From Amycolatopsis palatopharyngis (GTDB lineage: Bacteria; Actinomycetota; Actinomycetes; Mycobacteriales; Pseudonocardiaceae): a DNA stretch of 63,598 bases. Of the stretch, positions 51,620 through 60,347 are shown one piece after another. Below the pieces are notes generated by a model. That model was not told the origin of the DNA. It saw nothing but the letters and a program-made list of their open reading frames with translations, and did no database searches. Each line of letters begins with the position of its first letter. Positions within the stretch are counted from its first letter, which is position 1. The position numbers and the translations under genes were made by a program. The DNA lies in the NCBI RefSeq assembly GCF_003385185.1, contig NZ_PQHZ01000038.1:1-63598 (forward strand), written 5' to 3'.

Positions 51620-52645
51620 GTGGCCAGACACCGGATTCCGGTCGTGCTCGTCGCGGGTTTCCTCGGCTCGGGAAAGACCACCCTGCTCAATCATCTGCTG
51701 ACCAACAGCTCCGGCACCCGGATAGGCGTGGTGGTCAACGACTTCGGCAGCATCAACATCGACGCGATGGCGGTGGCCGGACAGGTCGATTCGAGCATCT
51801 CCCTGCAGAACGGCTGCCTGTGCTGCACGGTCGATGCCAGTGGGATGGACGCGCTGCTGGATCGGCTCACCCGGCCGGGAACCGACCTGGACGCCATCGT
51901 CGTCGAGGCGAGCGGGCTGGCCGAGCCGAAGGAGATGATCCGGCTGATCCTGGCCGCGAGCAACGAGCACGTTTCCTACGGCGGGCTGGTCGACGTCGTC
52001 GACGCCGCCGAGTTCGAGAACACCAGGCTCGCCCACCCGGAGATCGACCGGCACCTCGCCTACGCCGATCTGGTGGTGCTGAACAAGATTGATCGGCTCG
52101 AGGGGCAGGTCAGCGCCGAACTGGCCGAAACGGTGGGCAGGCTGTCCGGCGGCAAGCCGGTCCTCGCGACCGAACGCGGCCGCATCGATCCGAGTCTGCT
52201 GTTCGACCCGCGCCGCGCCCCGGAAGAGAACGTGGCCCGCCAGCTCTCGTTCGACGACCTGCGCCATGAACACGGCGGACACGACGAACACCTGCACGCC
52301 ACCTACGACAGCGTGGAGTTCCGCATCTCGCAGGCCCTGCATCCGCGCAGGCTGATGCACTTCCTGGACAACCGGCCGCCTGGGCTCTTCCGGCTGAAGG
52401 GCGTGGTCTACTTCGGCATCCCCGGCCACACCCAGAAGTTCACCGTGCACACCGTGGGCGGTTTCCTAGAGGTGCGCCGCTCCCGCTGGACGGAGGGCGA
52501 GCCGAGGGAGACCCAACTCGTGCTGATCGGCACGGCTCTCGACCGGGAGGCACTACTGACGGCGCTGCACTCCTGCGCCGAGGACGACCCCGACTCGGTC
52601 GACCCACAGAGCATGCTGCGGATCCTGCGCCACGTCGAACCGTGA
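51620..52645 (+). CDS. CobW/COG0523-family GTPase (metal chaperone type)
   Basis: A 341-residue GTPase with P-loop GFLGSGKTTLLNHLL, the metal-binding NGCLCCTV, VEASGLAEP as the switch region, the guanine motif LNKID, and a C-terminal CobW domain (RLMHFLDNRPPGLFRLKGVV). A His-rich stretch, HEHGGHDEH, near residue 215 could bind zinc. Such proteins deliver metals to target enzymes or respond to zinc shortage. GTG 51620 with GGAG 7 nt upstream is chosen because it directly precedes the first strand. No zinc-uptake gene is adjacent. Confidence 0.88.
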   Translation: MARHRIPVVLVAGFLGSGKTTLLNHLLTNSSGTRIGVVVNDFGSINIDAMAVAGQVDSSISLQNGCLCCTVDASGMDALLDRLTRPGTDLDAIVVEASGLAEPKEMIRLILAASNEHVSYGGLVDVVDAAEFENTRLAHPEIDRHLAYADLVVLNKIDRLEGQVSAELAETVGRLSGGKPVLATERGRIDPSLLFDPRRAPEENVARQLSFDDLRHEHGGHDEHLHATYDSVEFRISQALHPRRLMHFLDNRPPGLFRLKGVVYFGIPGHTQKFTVHTVGGFLEVRRSRWTEGEPRETQLVLIGTALDREALLTALHSCAEDDPDSVDPQSMLRILRHVEP

Positions 52646-52818
52646 GCGGATCCGGCTTCGCGTGGGCTGGGCTGTGTCGGGCGGCGGTGCGGACGGCGGG
52701 TGAGCGGGGCACCTTCCACACGCTCCGGCGAGCTTCCTGTCGACGGATAACCACTGTCAGTCGTCATGTTTCCTGGCTTTGTTCCCCTTCGGGTGATTCG
52801 ATGGCCGCATCGCCATTG

Positions 52819-52834
52819 TCGAACGTGTGTTCGA
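52819..52834 (+). promoter_or_regulatory. SOS (LexA) box
   Basis: The 16-bp palindrome TCGAAC-GTGT-GTTCGA matches the actinobacterial LexA operator form TCGAAC-N4-GTTCGA exactly in both half-sites. It lies directly before the -10 hexamer of the DUF222/HNH gene. LexA bound here would block the promoter until DNA damage. Confidence 0.85.
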
Positions 52835-52840
52835 TATAAT
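52835..52840 (+). promoter_or_regulatory. -10 hexamer TATAAT of the SOS-controlled gene
   Basis: A perfect TATAAT directly follows the LexA box. Seven bases later is GTG 52848, so transcription would begin at or next to this codon and the mRNA would be leaderless. No good -35 element is present at normal spacing. Confidence 0.7.
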
Positions 52841-52847
52841 CGGTGAC

Positions 52848-54209
52848 GTGACGGCATTCATCGAGATCAGCAGCGTAGCGGGGGCTCTGTTCCTGCCCGC
52901 CGGTCTCGCGCGCCCGGCCACAGTCACGGAATCGCAGTGGGCCGATCACCGGCTACTGACCCGGACTGCCGAGGAGTTCGCCGGGCTGGATGCTGACGGT
53001 GCGGTGGAGGCGGTGGCCGCCGCCCGGCGGTTACGAGCCCGCGCGGACGCGGCGGAGGCCCGGGCGGTGGCCCGTCTGGCCGTCGTGCGCGGCAAGGATG
53101 CGTCGGTGGCGAAGGAAGTGGCGCTGGAGGCACGGATCTCCGAAACCGCCGCCGCCACCCGAATCGCCCGGGGCACCGATCTGGTGCACCGGATGCCGCT
53201 GTTGTTGGCGGCGATGGACGCCGGGGACATCGAGGGCTACCCCGCAGGGCAGATCCTCGAGGCCACCGCGATGCTCGACAACTCACAGGCCCGCCAGGTC
53301 GACGACCTGCTCGCGGCGAAACTCGCGTCGGGGCGGCTACAGTTCACCGACCCGTACTCGCTCGTGCGCGCGACTCGGCGTTTGGTGGAGAATGTCGACC
53401 CCGACGGACAAACCACCCGGGCCCGCAAAGCCCGTGCGGGCCGCAAGGTAGTGCTGTCACCGCAGGACAACGGCATGGCGACCTTGTCCGCCGACCTGCC
53501 CGCCGAAGTGGCGGCCTCGGCCTACGCCCGGGTCGACGCCATGGCACGACGCCTACGCAACAACGGAGACCACCGGACACTGGAACAACTCCGCGCCGAC
53601 GTGTACGCCGCATTGTTGCTGGGCCAGGACCCCGGAGCCGGCGCACCCCGGGCAGCCGCGGTGGTGTTTCTGCACATGCCCATCACCACCGCCCTGACCA
53701 TCTCCGACAGCGGCTGCGAACTCGCCGGCTACGGCCCCCTCCCAGCGGCCATCGCCCGAGAGATCATGACCAACCCGCACAGCATGATCCGGAAAGTCCT
53801 CACCGACCCAGCCTCCGGCGCGGTCCGCGACCTCGGACGCACCCGCCGAAGACCCTCGGCATTCCTGCGGGACTTCGTCACCGCCCGGGACCGCGAATGC
53901 GCCGCACCCGGTTGTCACCGCCCCGCACATCGCTGCGACTACGACCACCTCCACGAATGGGGAGAACTCGGGGTCACCGCCGACCACAACGGCGGCGCCA
54001 AATGCGAACGCGACCACTACCGCAAAGACCAACCCGGCTGGACACTCACCCACGAGCCCGCCAGCGGGACCTCAAGCATCACCACACCCACAGGACGCAC
54101 CTACACCAAAACACTCCAGCCGATCACCGAACCAGCACCGTCCACACCGGACATACCCCGACAACGATGTCGCGAACGCGATACGGCTACCACTGAACCG
54201 CCGTTCTGA
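52848..54209 (+). CDS. DUF222 / HNH endonuclease domain protein (13E12 type)
   Basis: A 453-residue member of the abundant actinobacterial 13E12/DUF222 family. The DUF222 part spans about 30-330 (ADAAEARAVARLAVVRGKDA, DGNMATLSA-like core). A C-terminal HNH motif follows near 340-400 (RDRECAAPGCHRPAHRCDYDHLHEWGELG, here cited by its C, H and H positions; then NGGAKCERDHYRKDQPGW). HNH proteins cut DNA, but the cellular job of this family is unknown. The start is set at GTG 52848 because an upstream GTG at 52827 lies inside the LexA box and would need transcription from before the operator. Confidence 0.85.
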   Translation: MTAFIEISSVAGALFLPAGLARPATVTESQWADHRLLTRTAEEFAGLDADGAVEAVAAARRLRARADAAEARAVARLAVVRGKDASVAKEVALEARISETAAATRIARGTDLVHRMPLLLAAMDAGDIEGYPAGQILEATAMLDNSQARQVDDLLAAKLASGRLQFTDPYSLVRATRRLVENVDPDGQTTRARKARAGRKVVLSPQDNGMATLSADLPAEVAASAYARVDAMARRLRNNGDHRTLEQLRADVYAALLLGQDPGAGAPRAAAVVFLHMPITTALTISDSGCELAGYGPLPAAIAREIMTNPHSMIRKVLTDPASGAVRDLGRTRRRPSAFLRDFVTARDRECAAPGCHRPAHRCDYDHLHEWGELGVTADHNGGAKCERDHYRKDQPGWTLTHEPASGTSSITTPTGRTYTKTLQPITEPAPSTPDIPRQRCRERDTATTEPPF

Positions 54210-54321
54210 CCGGTCAGCATCATTCTCACGCCACACTTTCCTGCCAAAGTGCGCTAGGTCAGGTCGTCGAAGACCACATGTCCGGCTCCGCGGACCCCTG
54301 AGGACTCGCCTCGCGAGATGT

Positions 54322-54337
54322 CCCAATGCACATTGGG
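54322..54337. repeat. Short inverted repeat between convergent genes
   Basis: CCCAATG and CATTGGG separated by 2 nt, 19 bp before the end of the minus-strand GTPase gene, in the 146-bp gap after the DUF222/HNH gene. It may be a weak terminator; nothing else is seen in the gap. Confidence 0.35.
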
Positions 54338-54355
54338 GAACTCCCAGCGGTCACC

Positions 54356-54982
54356 TCAGCGGGGGGACAGGCCGCTGGAGATCAGCTCGCTGGCCGCCAT
54401 GACGTGATGCATGAGGGTGATCAGCACCTGCTTGGTCGACTCCCGATCGCGGGCGTCACACAACAACAGCGGCACCCCGGGGCCCACATCCAGCGCGGCC
54501 CGCACCTCCTCGGTGCCGTAGCGGTGCGCGCCGTCGAAGCAGTTGACGCCGACCACGAATGGCAGGCCGCGGCGCTCGAAGAAGTCGACGGCTGCGAAGC
54601 AGCTGTCCAGCCGGCGCGTGTCGGCTAGCACGACGGCGCCTAGTGCGCCTCGGGCGAGCTCGTCCCACATGAACCAGAACCGGTCCTGCCCAGGGGTACC
54701 GAACAGGTACAGGATCAGTTCCGGGTTGATCGTGATCCGGCCGAAGTCGAGCGCCACCGTGGTGGTCCGCTTGCTTTCGACACCGGAGAGGTCGTCCACC
54801 CCGGCGGATGCCTCGGTGATCAGCTCCTCGGTGCGCAGTGGCGCTACCTCGCTCACGGAGCCGACCATCGTCGTCTTGCCGACACCGAAGCCCCCCGCGA
54901 CGAGGATCTTCACCGCGGATGCCGTCAGCGACCGCCGCCGGGGCGTACCGCCGCGTTCCTCACTCGCCTCACCGCTTGGCAC
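54356..54982 (-). CDS. Conservon GTPase (CvnD type)
   Basis: A 208-residue Ras-like/MglA-like GTPase with P-loop GGFGVGKTTM near residue 33, a switch region around TTTVALDFGR, LFGTPGQDRFWFMW as the G3 region, and GVNCFDG in place of the usual NKxD guanine motif, as is normal in CvnD proteins. It is the fourth gene of a conservon: kinase-like CvnA, roadblock CvnB, DUF742 CvnC, then this GTPase. Together they form a membrane signalling complex resembling eukaryotic G-protein systems. It begins 15 bp after the CvnC gene. Confidence 0.92.
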   Translation of the reverse strand: MPSGEASEERGGTPRRRSLTASAVKILVAGGFGVGKTTMVGSVSEVAPLRTEELITEASAGVDDLSGVESKRTTTVALDFGRITINPELILYLFGTPGQDRFWFMWDELARGALGAVVLADTRRLDSCFAAVDFFERRGLPFVVGVNCFDGAHRYGTEEVRAALDVGPGVPLLLCDARDRESTKQVLITLMHHVMAASELISSGLSPR

Positions 54983-54997
54983 GGGTCTCCCTAGTGA

Positions 54998-55372
54998 TCA
55001 CAGTTTCCGTATGCCTTCAAGAACCGCGTGGAGTACATGCTTGTTCGGGATGTCCGCGCTCGGAGCCGCCGTGCGGAACAGGATGTGATTGCGCTCGATC
55101 AGATCACTCAGCAACACCTTCACCACCGGCAGCGGCAGATCGACGCGCGCGGCCACCTCGGCGACCGACATGGGGCGCTGGCACAACCGCACGATGCGCG
55201 CGTACTCCGGCTCCATCGCGGCGGCTTCCGCCGCCGACGGCAGCGCCACCACCAGCGTGATCAGCTCGAGGCCGAGGGTGTCCGAGCGGGTCCGCCCGCC
55301 CGTGACCGCGTACGGGCGGACCAGTGGGCCCGCCGCCTCGTCGAACCAGGCCTCGTCGTCCCGCGCGTTCAT
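54998..55372 (-). CDS. Conservon DUF742 protein (CvnC type)
   Basis: A 124-residue DUF742 protein with VRPYAVTGGRT near residue 17, LELITLV, and a winged-helix-like C-terminal half (PMSVAEVAARVDLPLPVVKVLLSDLI). It overlaps the roadblock gene by 4 bp. In conservons the protein interacts with the other Cvn components; DNA binding by the winged helix is possible but not shown. Confidence 0.92.
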   Translation of the reverse strand: MNARDDEAWFDEAAGPLVRPYAVTGGRTRSDTLGLELITLVVALPSAAEAAAMEPEYARIVRLCQRPMSVAEVAARVDLPLPVVKVLLSDLIERNHILFRTAAPSADIPNKHVLHAVLEGIRKL

Positions 55373-55785
55373 GGCGAGGTGTGCTCGACCGCGGCGCCCC
55401 GGGGTGCCGCCGTCAGTACGGCCCCGACACGCTTGACCATCAGGTTCATCTCGTACGCGACCATGCCCATATCCGCGTTCTCCGTGGCCAGCAGCGCGAG
55501 GCAGGCTCCCTGGCCGGCCGCGGTCACGAACAGGAAGGCATGGTCCATCTCCACCATCGTCTGGCGTACCTGACCGCCACCGAAGTGCCTGCCGGTTCCG
55601 CGTGCCAGGCTCTGGAACGCCGACGCGACCGCCGACAGATGTTCCGCGTCCTCCTCCGAGAGGTTGCCGGATCGACCGATCAACAACCCGTCGGCGGAGA
55701 GCACCACGGCCCTGTCCGCGCCGGCCACCCGTTTGACCAGGTCGTCCAGCAACCAGTCGAGCTCACTGACTCCTGCGTTGACCAT
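55369..55785 (-). CDS. Conservon roadblock/LC7 protein (CvnB type)
   Basis: A 138-residue roadblock/LC7 domain protein: LDWLLDDLVKRVAGADRAVV, LSADGLLIGRS and LFVTAAGQGACLALLA. Roadblock proteins of this kind act as activators or scaffolds for the partner GTPase. ATG 55785 shares a base with the stop of the kinase-like gene (TAATG), so translation is coupled. Confidence 0.93.
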   Translation of the reverse strand: MVNAGVSELDWLLDDLVKRVAGADRAVVLSADGLLIGRSGNLSEEDAEHLSAVASAFQSLARGTGRHFGGGQVRQTMVEMDHAFLFVTAAGQGACLALLATENADMGMVAYEMNLMVKRVGAVLTAAPRGAAVEHTSP

Positions 55786-58337
55786 TACGTTCGATCTCCA
55801 GATGTGTCGTTGCTACCCGGCTCCTGCTCACGTGCACGCCGCGTGCCCTGCTGGAAAGCCGCCAGCCGGTTCCTGGCCTGCTCCGGCGAGTCGTCCCTGG
55901 TCTGCTCCGCCTCGGTCGCCGCCGCACCGTCCATCAGCTGTGGAACCAGGTTCTGCTGCCTGCGCCGCTGCGGTAGTGGTGGCCGGCCCGGCGAGACCGG
56001 CCGCGGCGCCTGCGCGGCCTGCTGGGGCCTCGCCTCGTGCCTCGACCAACCCTCGGTGCGGGACCTGGGCTCTGGCGGCGGCTGCGATCGGAACAGGTCG
56101 GTGCGCGTCGGAGCGTCGGCGCCCCTCCCGTTCTGGCCCGCCTCTGCCTCTGCCCCTGCCGGTGCCGATACCGAAACCGGAGCCGACACCGGTACCGGGT
56201 GCGCCGGTGCCTGCGCGGGCTGCTGTACCGGCGCGGGCCCACGGTGTCGTGTCGGCCGCACGGGCAGCGGCGGCGGCTTCCCTGGCTCGCTCGGTGGCTG
56301 ACTCTCTGGCTGGGATTTGACCGGGGCGGGCTGTGCTGCTTCTTCCGGTACCGGTTCCGGCCTGCGCCTGCGCCGGGTGGTCTGTTGCGCGGGCACGGCG
56401 TCGGCGTCCGGCTCGACCTCCTCCGGTTCCGATACCTGACTGAGCAACTCGGAGCGAACCAGCACGATGGCGCGCGTGCCGCCGTAGGCCGACTCCCGCA
56501 GGGTCACCGAAATACCGTGCCGGCCGGCGAGGCGGGCGACGACGAACAGGCCGAGCCGGGGTTCCTCGGACAGCGCCATGATGCCGAAGTCCGGCGGGTC
56601 GGCCAGCATCTCGTTGAACTGCTCGCACTGCTCGGGTTCGATACCGAGGCCCTGGTCCTCGACCTCGATCACCACGCCACGGCCGACGATGTTGCCCCGG
56701 ATCTCCACGCGCGACTCAGGCGGGGAGAAGGAGGTCGCATTGTCGATCAACTCGGCCAGCAGGTGCACCAGGTCACCGACCACGGGGCCGTTGACGGCGA
56801 TCGCGGGCAGCTTGGCCACGCTGACCCGCGTGTAGTCCTCGGTTTCCGCGGACGCTCCACGCACCAGTTCCGCGAGTACGACCGGGTTGCGCCACTGCCT
56901 TCCCGGCTGCTGGCCACCGAGAATGATGAGGTTCTCCGCGTTGCGGCGGGCACGGGTGGAGAGATGGTCCAGCTTGAACAGGGTGTCGAGCTGTTCCGGG
57001 TCCTCCTGCTTGCGCTCGGCCTGGTCGAGCACCTTGAGCTGGCGATGCACGATGACCTGGTTCCGGTGCGCGATGTTGAGGAAGACCGCCCTGGTCCCCT
57101 CCCTGGTCTTGGCCTCGTCCACGGCGGCGGCCAGCGCCGTCTGCTGCGCCTTGTTGAACGCGTCGGCGACCTGGCCGATCTCGTCCTCACCGTGATCGAG
57201 GAAGAAGACCTCGCTGTCGAGATCCACCGCCTCTCCGTCACGGACTCGCCGGACGAGTTCGGGCAGTTGCGCATCGGCGACCTCGAGGGTTTCCTCCCGC
57301 AGCCGGGCGAGCCTGCGCACCAAACGGTTCGACAGGCGCAACGCCGTCAGGAACACCCCGATCGCGAGCAGTAGTGCGGCCGCACCGGCGATCAGAGAGG
57401 TGAGCAGGGTGTCCTCGCCACGCTCGATCGCGAGGTCCGTACCGGCCCCACTCTGCTGGAAGTAGAAGCTCATGAGCGTGTCGCCGACCTCTCGGGCCGC
57501 GGCACGCCACTGGTCCTCGGGAAGCGGGAGCTCGGTCTGGTTTCCCCGCAGGAAGGCGTTCTCGACAGTGATCAGCCGATTCCAGGCCGAACCGGTGATG
57601 AGCTCGTCGTACCGGGCCCGCACCTCGGGCAGCATTCGCGCGGCGGAACCCTCCAGCAGGGTGTGGTACGCACCGATCTGGCCGATGTAGGTACGGAACT
57701 CCTGCTCACTGAGCCCATCGCCGGCGACCGCGGCAGCGGCGAGCGCGTCCCCGCGCTGCATACCGTCGGCGGCGGTGAACAGTGGCAGCGCGGTGACCTT
57801 GAGGTAGGCGATCTCCGCGTCCGGCGCGGTCTGCGCGATGCCGTTGAGACCGGAGGCGAACTCGTCGAGCATCCGGTTGTAGTAGGCATAGGCCTCGATA
57901 AGCGGGACCTGCCCCCCGTCCACCTGCTCACGGAACTCCGGCAGCCCGCTGATCAACCGGGCCTGCGTGCCGATGCTCTGCCGGACGTTCTCGGGTGCGT
58001 CACCGGCGAGCTTGCCCACGCTCTCGAGGACCTGCTCGGCGGCGGCGTCCATCTTGGCTCGCTGTTCCACCACCGCGGCCCGGTCACTGGGACCCCCGGC
58101 CACCTGCTGCAGGGTGAGCCTGCGTTCCTCCTGCACGGCTGTGAAGTAGTTCAGCGCGGGCCCGGACGCGTCCTGGATCTTCGCGGCGAAGTCCCTGGTC
58201 TGGTTCGCGTCATAGACCAGATATCCCGCGAGCGCGACCCCGACCACGAGTAGCGCGGCACTCGGGATCAGCGCGATCGCGAGCACCCGCGAACGAATCG
58301 AGGACGTCCGCGAACGAAAGAAAGAGATCTGCTTCAC
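55785..58337 (-). CDS. Conservon sensor histidine-kinase-like protein (CvnA type)
   Basis: An 850-residue membrane protein: first membrane helix (SAALLVVGVALAGYLVY), an extracellular nitrate-sensing-like helical domain (about 45-315), a second helix (about 320-340), a HAMP-like linker, and a HATPase domain with N-box ELIDNATSFSPPESRV near 525 and lid motif LGLFVVARLAGRHG. A long Pro/Gln/Ala-rich tail (about 640-850) follows. A conventional phosphoacceptor His box is not evident, as in other CvnA proteins. It starts with a GTG and heads the conservon operon. The P450 gene opposite (58831) is the usual conservon companion. Confidence 0.92.
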   Translation of the reverse strand: MKQISFFRSRTSSIRSRVLAIALIPSAALLVVGVALAGYLVYDANQTRDFAAKIQDASGPALNYFTAVQEERRLTLQQVAGGPSDRAAVVEQRAKMDAAAEQVLESVGKLAGDAPENVRQSIGTQARLISGLPEFREQVDGGQVPLIEAYAYYNRMLDEFASGLNGIAQTAPDAEIAYLKVTALPLFTAADGMQRGDALAAAAVAGDGLSEQEFRTYIGQIGAYHTLLEGSAARMLPEVRARYDELITGSAWNRLITVENAFLRGNQTELPLPEDQWRAAAREVGDTLMSFYFQQSGAGTDLAIERGEDTLLTSLIAGAAALLLAIGVFLTALRLSNRLVRRLARLREETLEVADAQLPELVRRVRDGEAVDLDSEVFFLDHGEDEIGQVADAFNKAQQTALAAAVDEAKTREGTRAVFLNIAHRNQVIVHRQLKVLDQAERKQEDPEQLDTLFKLDHLSTRARRNAENLIILGGQQPGRQWRNPVVLAELVRGASAETEDYTRVSVAKLPAIAVNGPVVGDLVHLLAELIDNATSFSPPESRVEIRGNIVGRGVVIEVEDQGLGIEPEQCEQFNEMLADPPDFGIMALSEEPRLGLFVVARLAGRHGISVTLRESAYGGTRAIVLVRSELLSQVSEPEEVEPDADAVPAQQTTRRRRRPEPVPEEAAQPAPVKSQPESQPPSEPGKPPPLPVRPTRHRGPAPVQQPAQAPAHPVPVSAPVSVSAPAGAEAEAGQNGRGADAPTRTDLFRSQPPPEPRSRTEGWSRHEARPQQAAQAPRPVSPGRPPLPQRRRQQNLVPQLMDGAAATEAEQTRDDSPEQARNRLAAFQQGTRRAREQEPGSNDTSGDRT

Positions 58338-58830
58338 TGCGGCCCGTTGTCCTTCCGGCAGTTCTTTGTATTTCGGTTACCTGGGCCCCAGCACCCGAGA
58401 TCTGCTAGCCGGATCAGCTCACCGTGCTCCGCGTCGCCCGCGGCGACGGTAAACATGATCCGACGAACAGTCAAACATGTTGCTCCGTATGGCCCAGTAG
58501 CCGGACCGTGATTATCCAACCGGCGTAACCGAATTCTGGAAACAGCCGGACGGGATTCGTGACGTGTGTCGCAGAACTGTATCAGCGAGAAATCATCTCG
58601 ACCACGGGGGCACATCCGGTAGGACGCCCTACCGCTTCCACGGCCACGTGGCGCGAGTAACTGATGGCGCACAGCATGCGCAGCGAACGCGACGGAGAGT
58701 GATCCGGGTCACGCCACTAATGGCGACCCGGCGGGGTACCGCCGCGACGGAGTCTCGGTCGGGTGTACCCCACCCCGGAAACACCTGCGGGCCTCATCGA
58801 CGGCCGAAGCCTGTGCGGTAGCGTTTATTC
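58338..58830. other. Divergent control region, conservon / P450
   Basis: 493 bp with no credible gene. It holds an inverted repeat at 58705-58730 and two copies of GCGACGGAG about 57 bp apart (near 58689 and 58743). AAACATG occurs twice about 30 bp apart near 58451-58490. These could be operator sites for the shared promoter region, but no promoter hexamers can be placed with confidence. Confidence 0.5.
58705..58730. promoter_or_regulatory. Imperfect inverted repeat before the conservon P450
   Basis: CGGG, spacer, CGCCA, 4-nt centre CTAA, TGGCG, 1-nt spacer, CCCG: two paired blocks of 5 and 4 bp around a short centre. It lies about 100 bp before the P450 start and could be an operator. Confidence 0.3.
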
Positions 58831-60105
58831 ATGCAGACTCTCCGCTCGCGGATCATTGCTTGGCTGGGGCGCAAGTATTTTGCGAGGAAGCAGAAAAAGG
58901 GGTTCGACCTCTCCACGATGTCGTTCCTGCCCGACGCCGCGCTCATGCCACTCAAGCGTGATGGCCTCGACCCCGTCGGCGAACTGGCGAAGACCAGGGA
59001 GACCGAACCGATCACGAAGCTCTCGCTCCCTTTCGGAATGAACGCCTGGCTCGTCACCGGCTACGACGAGGCCAAGGTCGTACTCGGCAAGGGCAACAGC
59101 TTCAGCAGCGACTTCACCAACCTCGTGGGCAGCGCGGGCGTCACCGCCGAGCAGAACCCGGGCGGCCTGGGCTTCGCCGACCCGCCGGTGCACACCAGGT
59201 TGCGAAAACTGCTTACGCCCGAATTCACAATGCGGCGCCTCAATCGGCTTACTCCGCGAATTGACGAGATCATCGAGCAACAACTCGACGGAATAGCGAA
59301 ATCGACCGGCCCCGTCGATCTTGCCGAAGCGTTCGCGCTGCCCATTCCGTCACTCACTATTTGCGAACTGCTCGGCGTCCCGTACGAGGACCGCGACGAT
59401 TTCCAGCGACTGAGCACAGCGCGTTTCGACCTGTTCGGCGGTGCGGGAGCGTCACTGGGCGCGATCTCGGAGTCACTGGAGTACCTGCACGAGATCGTCC
59501 GGAAACAGCGCGAGGATCCGGGTGACGGCCTGCTCGGCATGCTGATCAAGGAACACGGCGACGAGATCGACGACAGGGAGCTGGCCGGACTCGCCGACGG
59601 CGTCCTGACCGGCGGACTGGAGACGACGGCCAGCATGCTGGCGCTCGGCGCACTGGTCCTGCTGAGGGACCCGGACACCTTCGCTCGCATCCGCGACGAC
59701 GACGAGGCGATCGATCGTTTCGTGGAGGAACTTCTGCGCTACCTGACCGTCGTCCAGGTCGCGTTCCCTCGCTTCGCCAAGGAGGACATGGAGATCGGCG
59801 GTGTGCAGATCTCCAGCGGGGACATCGTGATCGTCTCCCTCAGCGGGGCGAACCGCGACGACGTGCTCGGCCAGGACATGGAGACGTTCGATCCGACCAG
59901 GAAGGCGTCGTCACACCTGGCCTTCGGCTACGGCATTCACCGCTGCATCGGAGCAGAACTGGCGAAGATGGAACTACGGGCCGCCTACCCCGCACTGGTT
60001 CGACGCTTCCCGAACCTGCGCCTCGCGGTCGCTCCCGAGGACCTGACCTTCCGCAAGCTGTCGATCGTCTACGGCGTCGACTCGCTGCCTGTACTTGTGG
60101 ACTGA
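58831..60105 (+). CDS. Cytochrome P450, conservon-associated (CvnE type)
   Basis: A 424-residue bacterial P450. The oxygen-activation helix reads LTGGLETTASML, with Gly-Gly-Leu-Glu-Thr-Thr instead of the common AGxET/D. ExxR is in EELLRYL and the haem loop is FGYGIHRCIGAELAK with Cys near 373. It resembles the CYP groups encoded beside conservons in Streptomyces. The N-terminus has a short basic and hydrophobic stretch but no clear membrane anchor. Substrate unknown. ATG 58831 follows a gene-free divergent region shared with the conservon. Confidence 0.92.
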   Translation: MQTLRSRIIAWLGRKYFARKQKKGFDLSTMSFLPDAALMPLKRDGLDPVGELAKTRETEPITKLSLPFGMNAWLVTGYDEAKVVLGKGNSFSSDFTNLVGSAGVTAEQNPGGLGFADPPVHTRLRKLLTPEFTMRRLNRLTPRIDEIIEQQLDGIAKSTGPVDLAEAFALPIPSLTICELLGVPYEDRDDFQRLSTARFDLFGGAGASLGAISESLEYLHEIVRKQREDPGDGLLGMLIKEHGDEIDDRELAGLADGVLTGGLETTASMLALGALVLLRDPDTFARIRDDDEAIDRFVEELLRYLTVVQVAFPRFAKEDMEIGGVQISSGDIVIVSLSGANRDDVLGQDMETFDPTRKASSHLAFGYGIHRCIGAELAKMELRAAYPALVRRFPNLRLAVAPEDLTFRKLSIVYGVDSLPVLVD

Positions 60106-60347
60106 CAGAACGTGGCGAAAACCGCGGGTTGCGCCGCGGTGGTCCCGCTGTCCAGGCAGCAGGGCGCTGATCGGGAGCGACAGGGATCACCCTCGGTCCT
60201 CCGATGGTGAGCGCCCCCGGCCCGTTAGACTGTGGGAGGTGGCCCGCTCAGTTCTGCCTCGGGCCACTTCTTCACGTCGACCACCACGCGCCGCGACCAC
60301 CTGGGTCTGCGCCGGGCAGGACGACCCTTCCACGTTCGGAGATTCCT

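Noticed and set aside
52827..52847. Longer N-terminus of the DUF222/HNH protein starting at GTG 52827.
   Set aside because: This codon lies inside the LexA palindrome and before the TATAAT, so it would be upstream of the transcript start.
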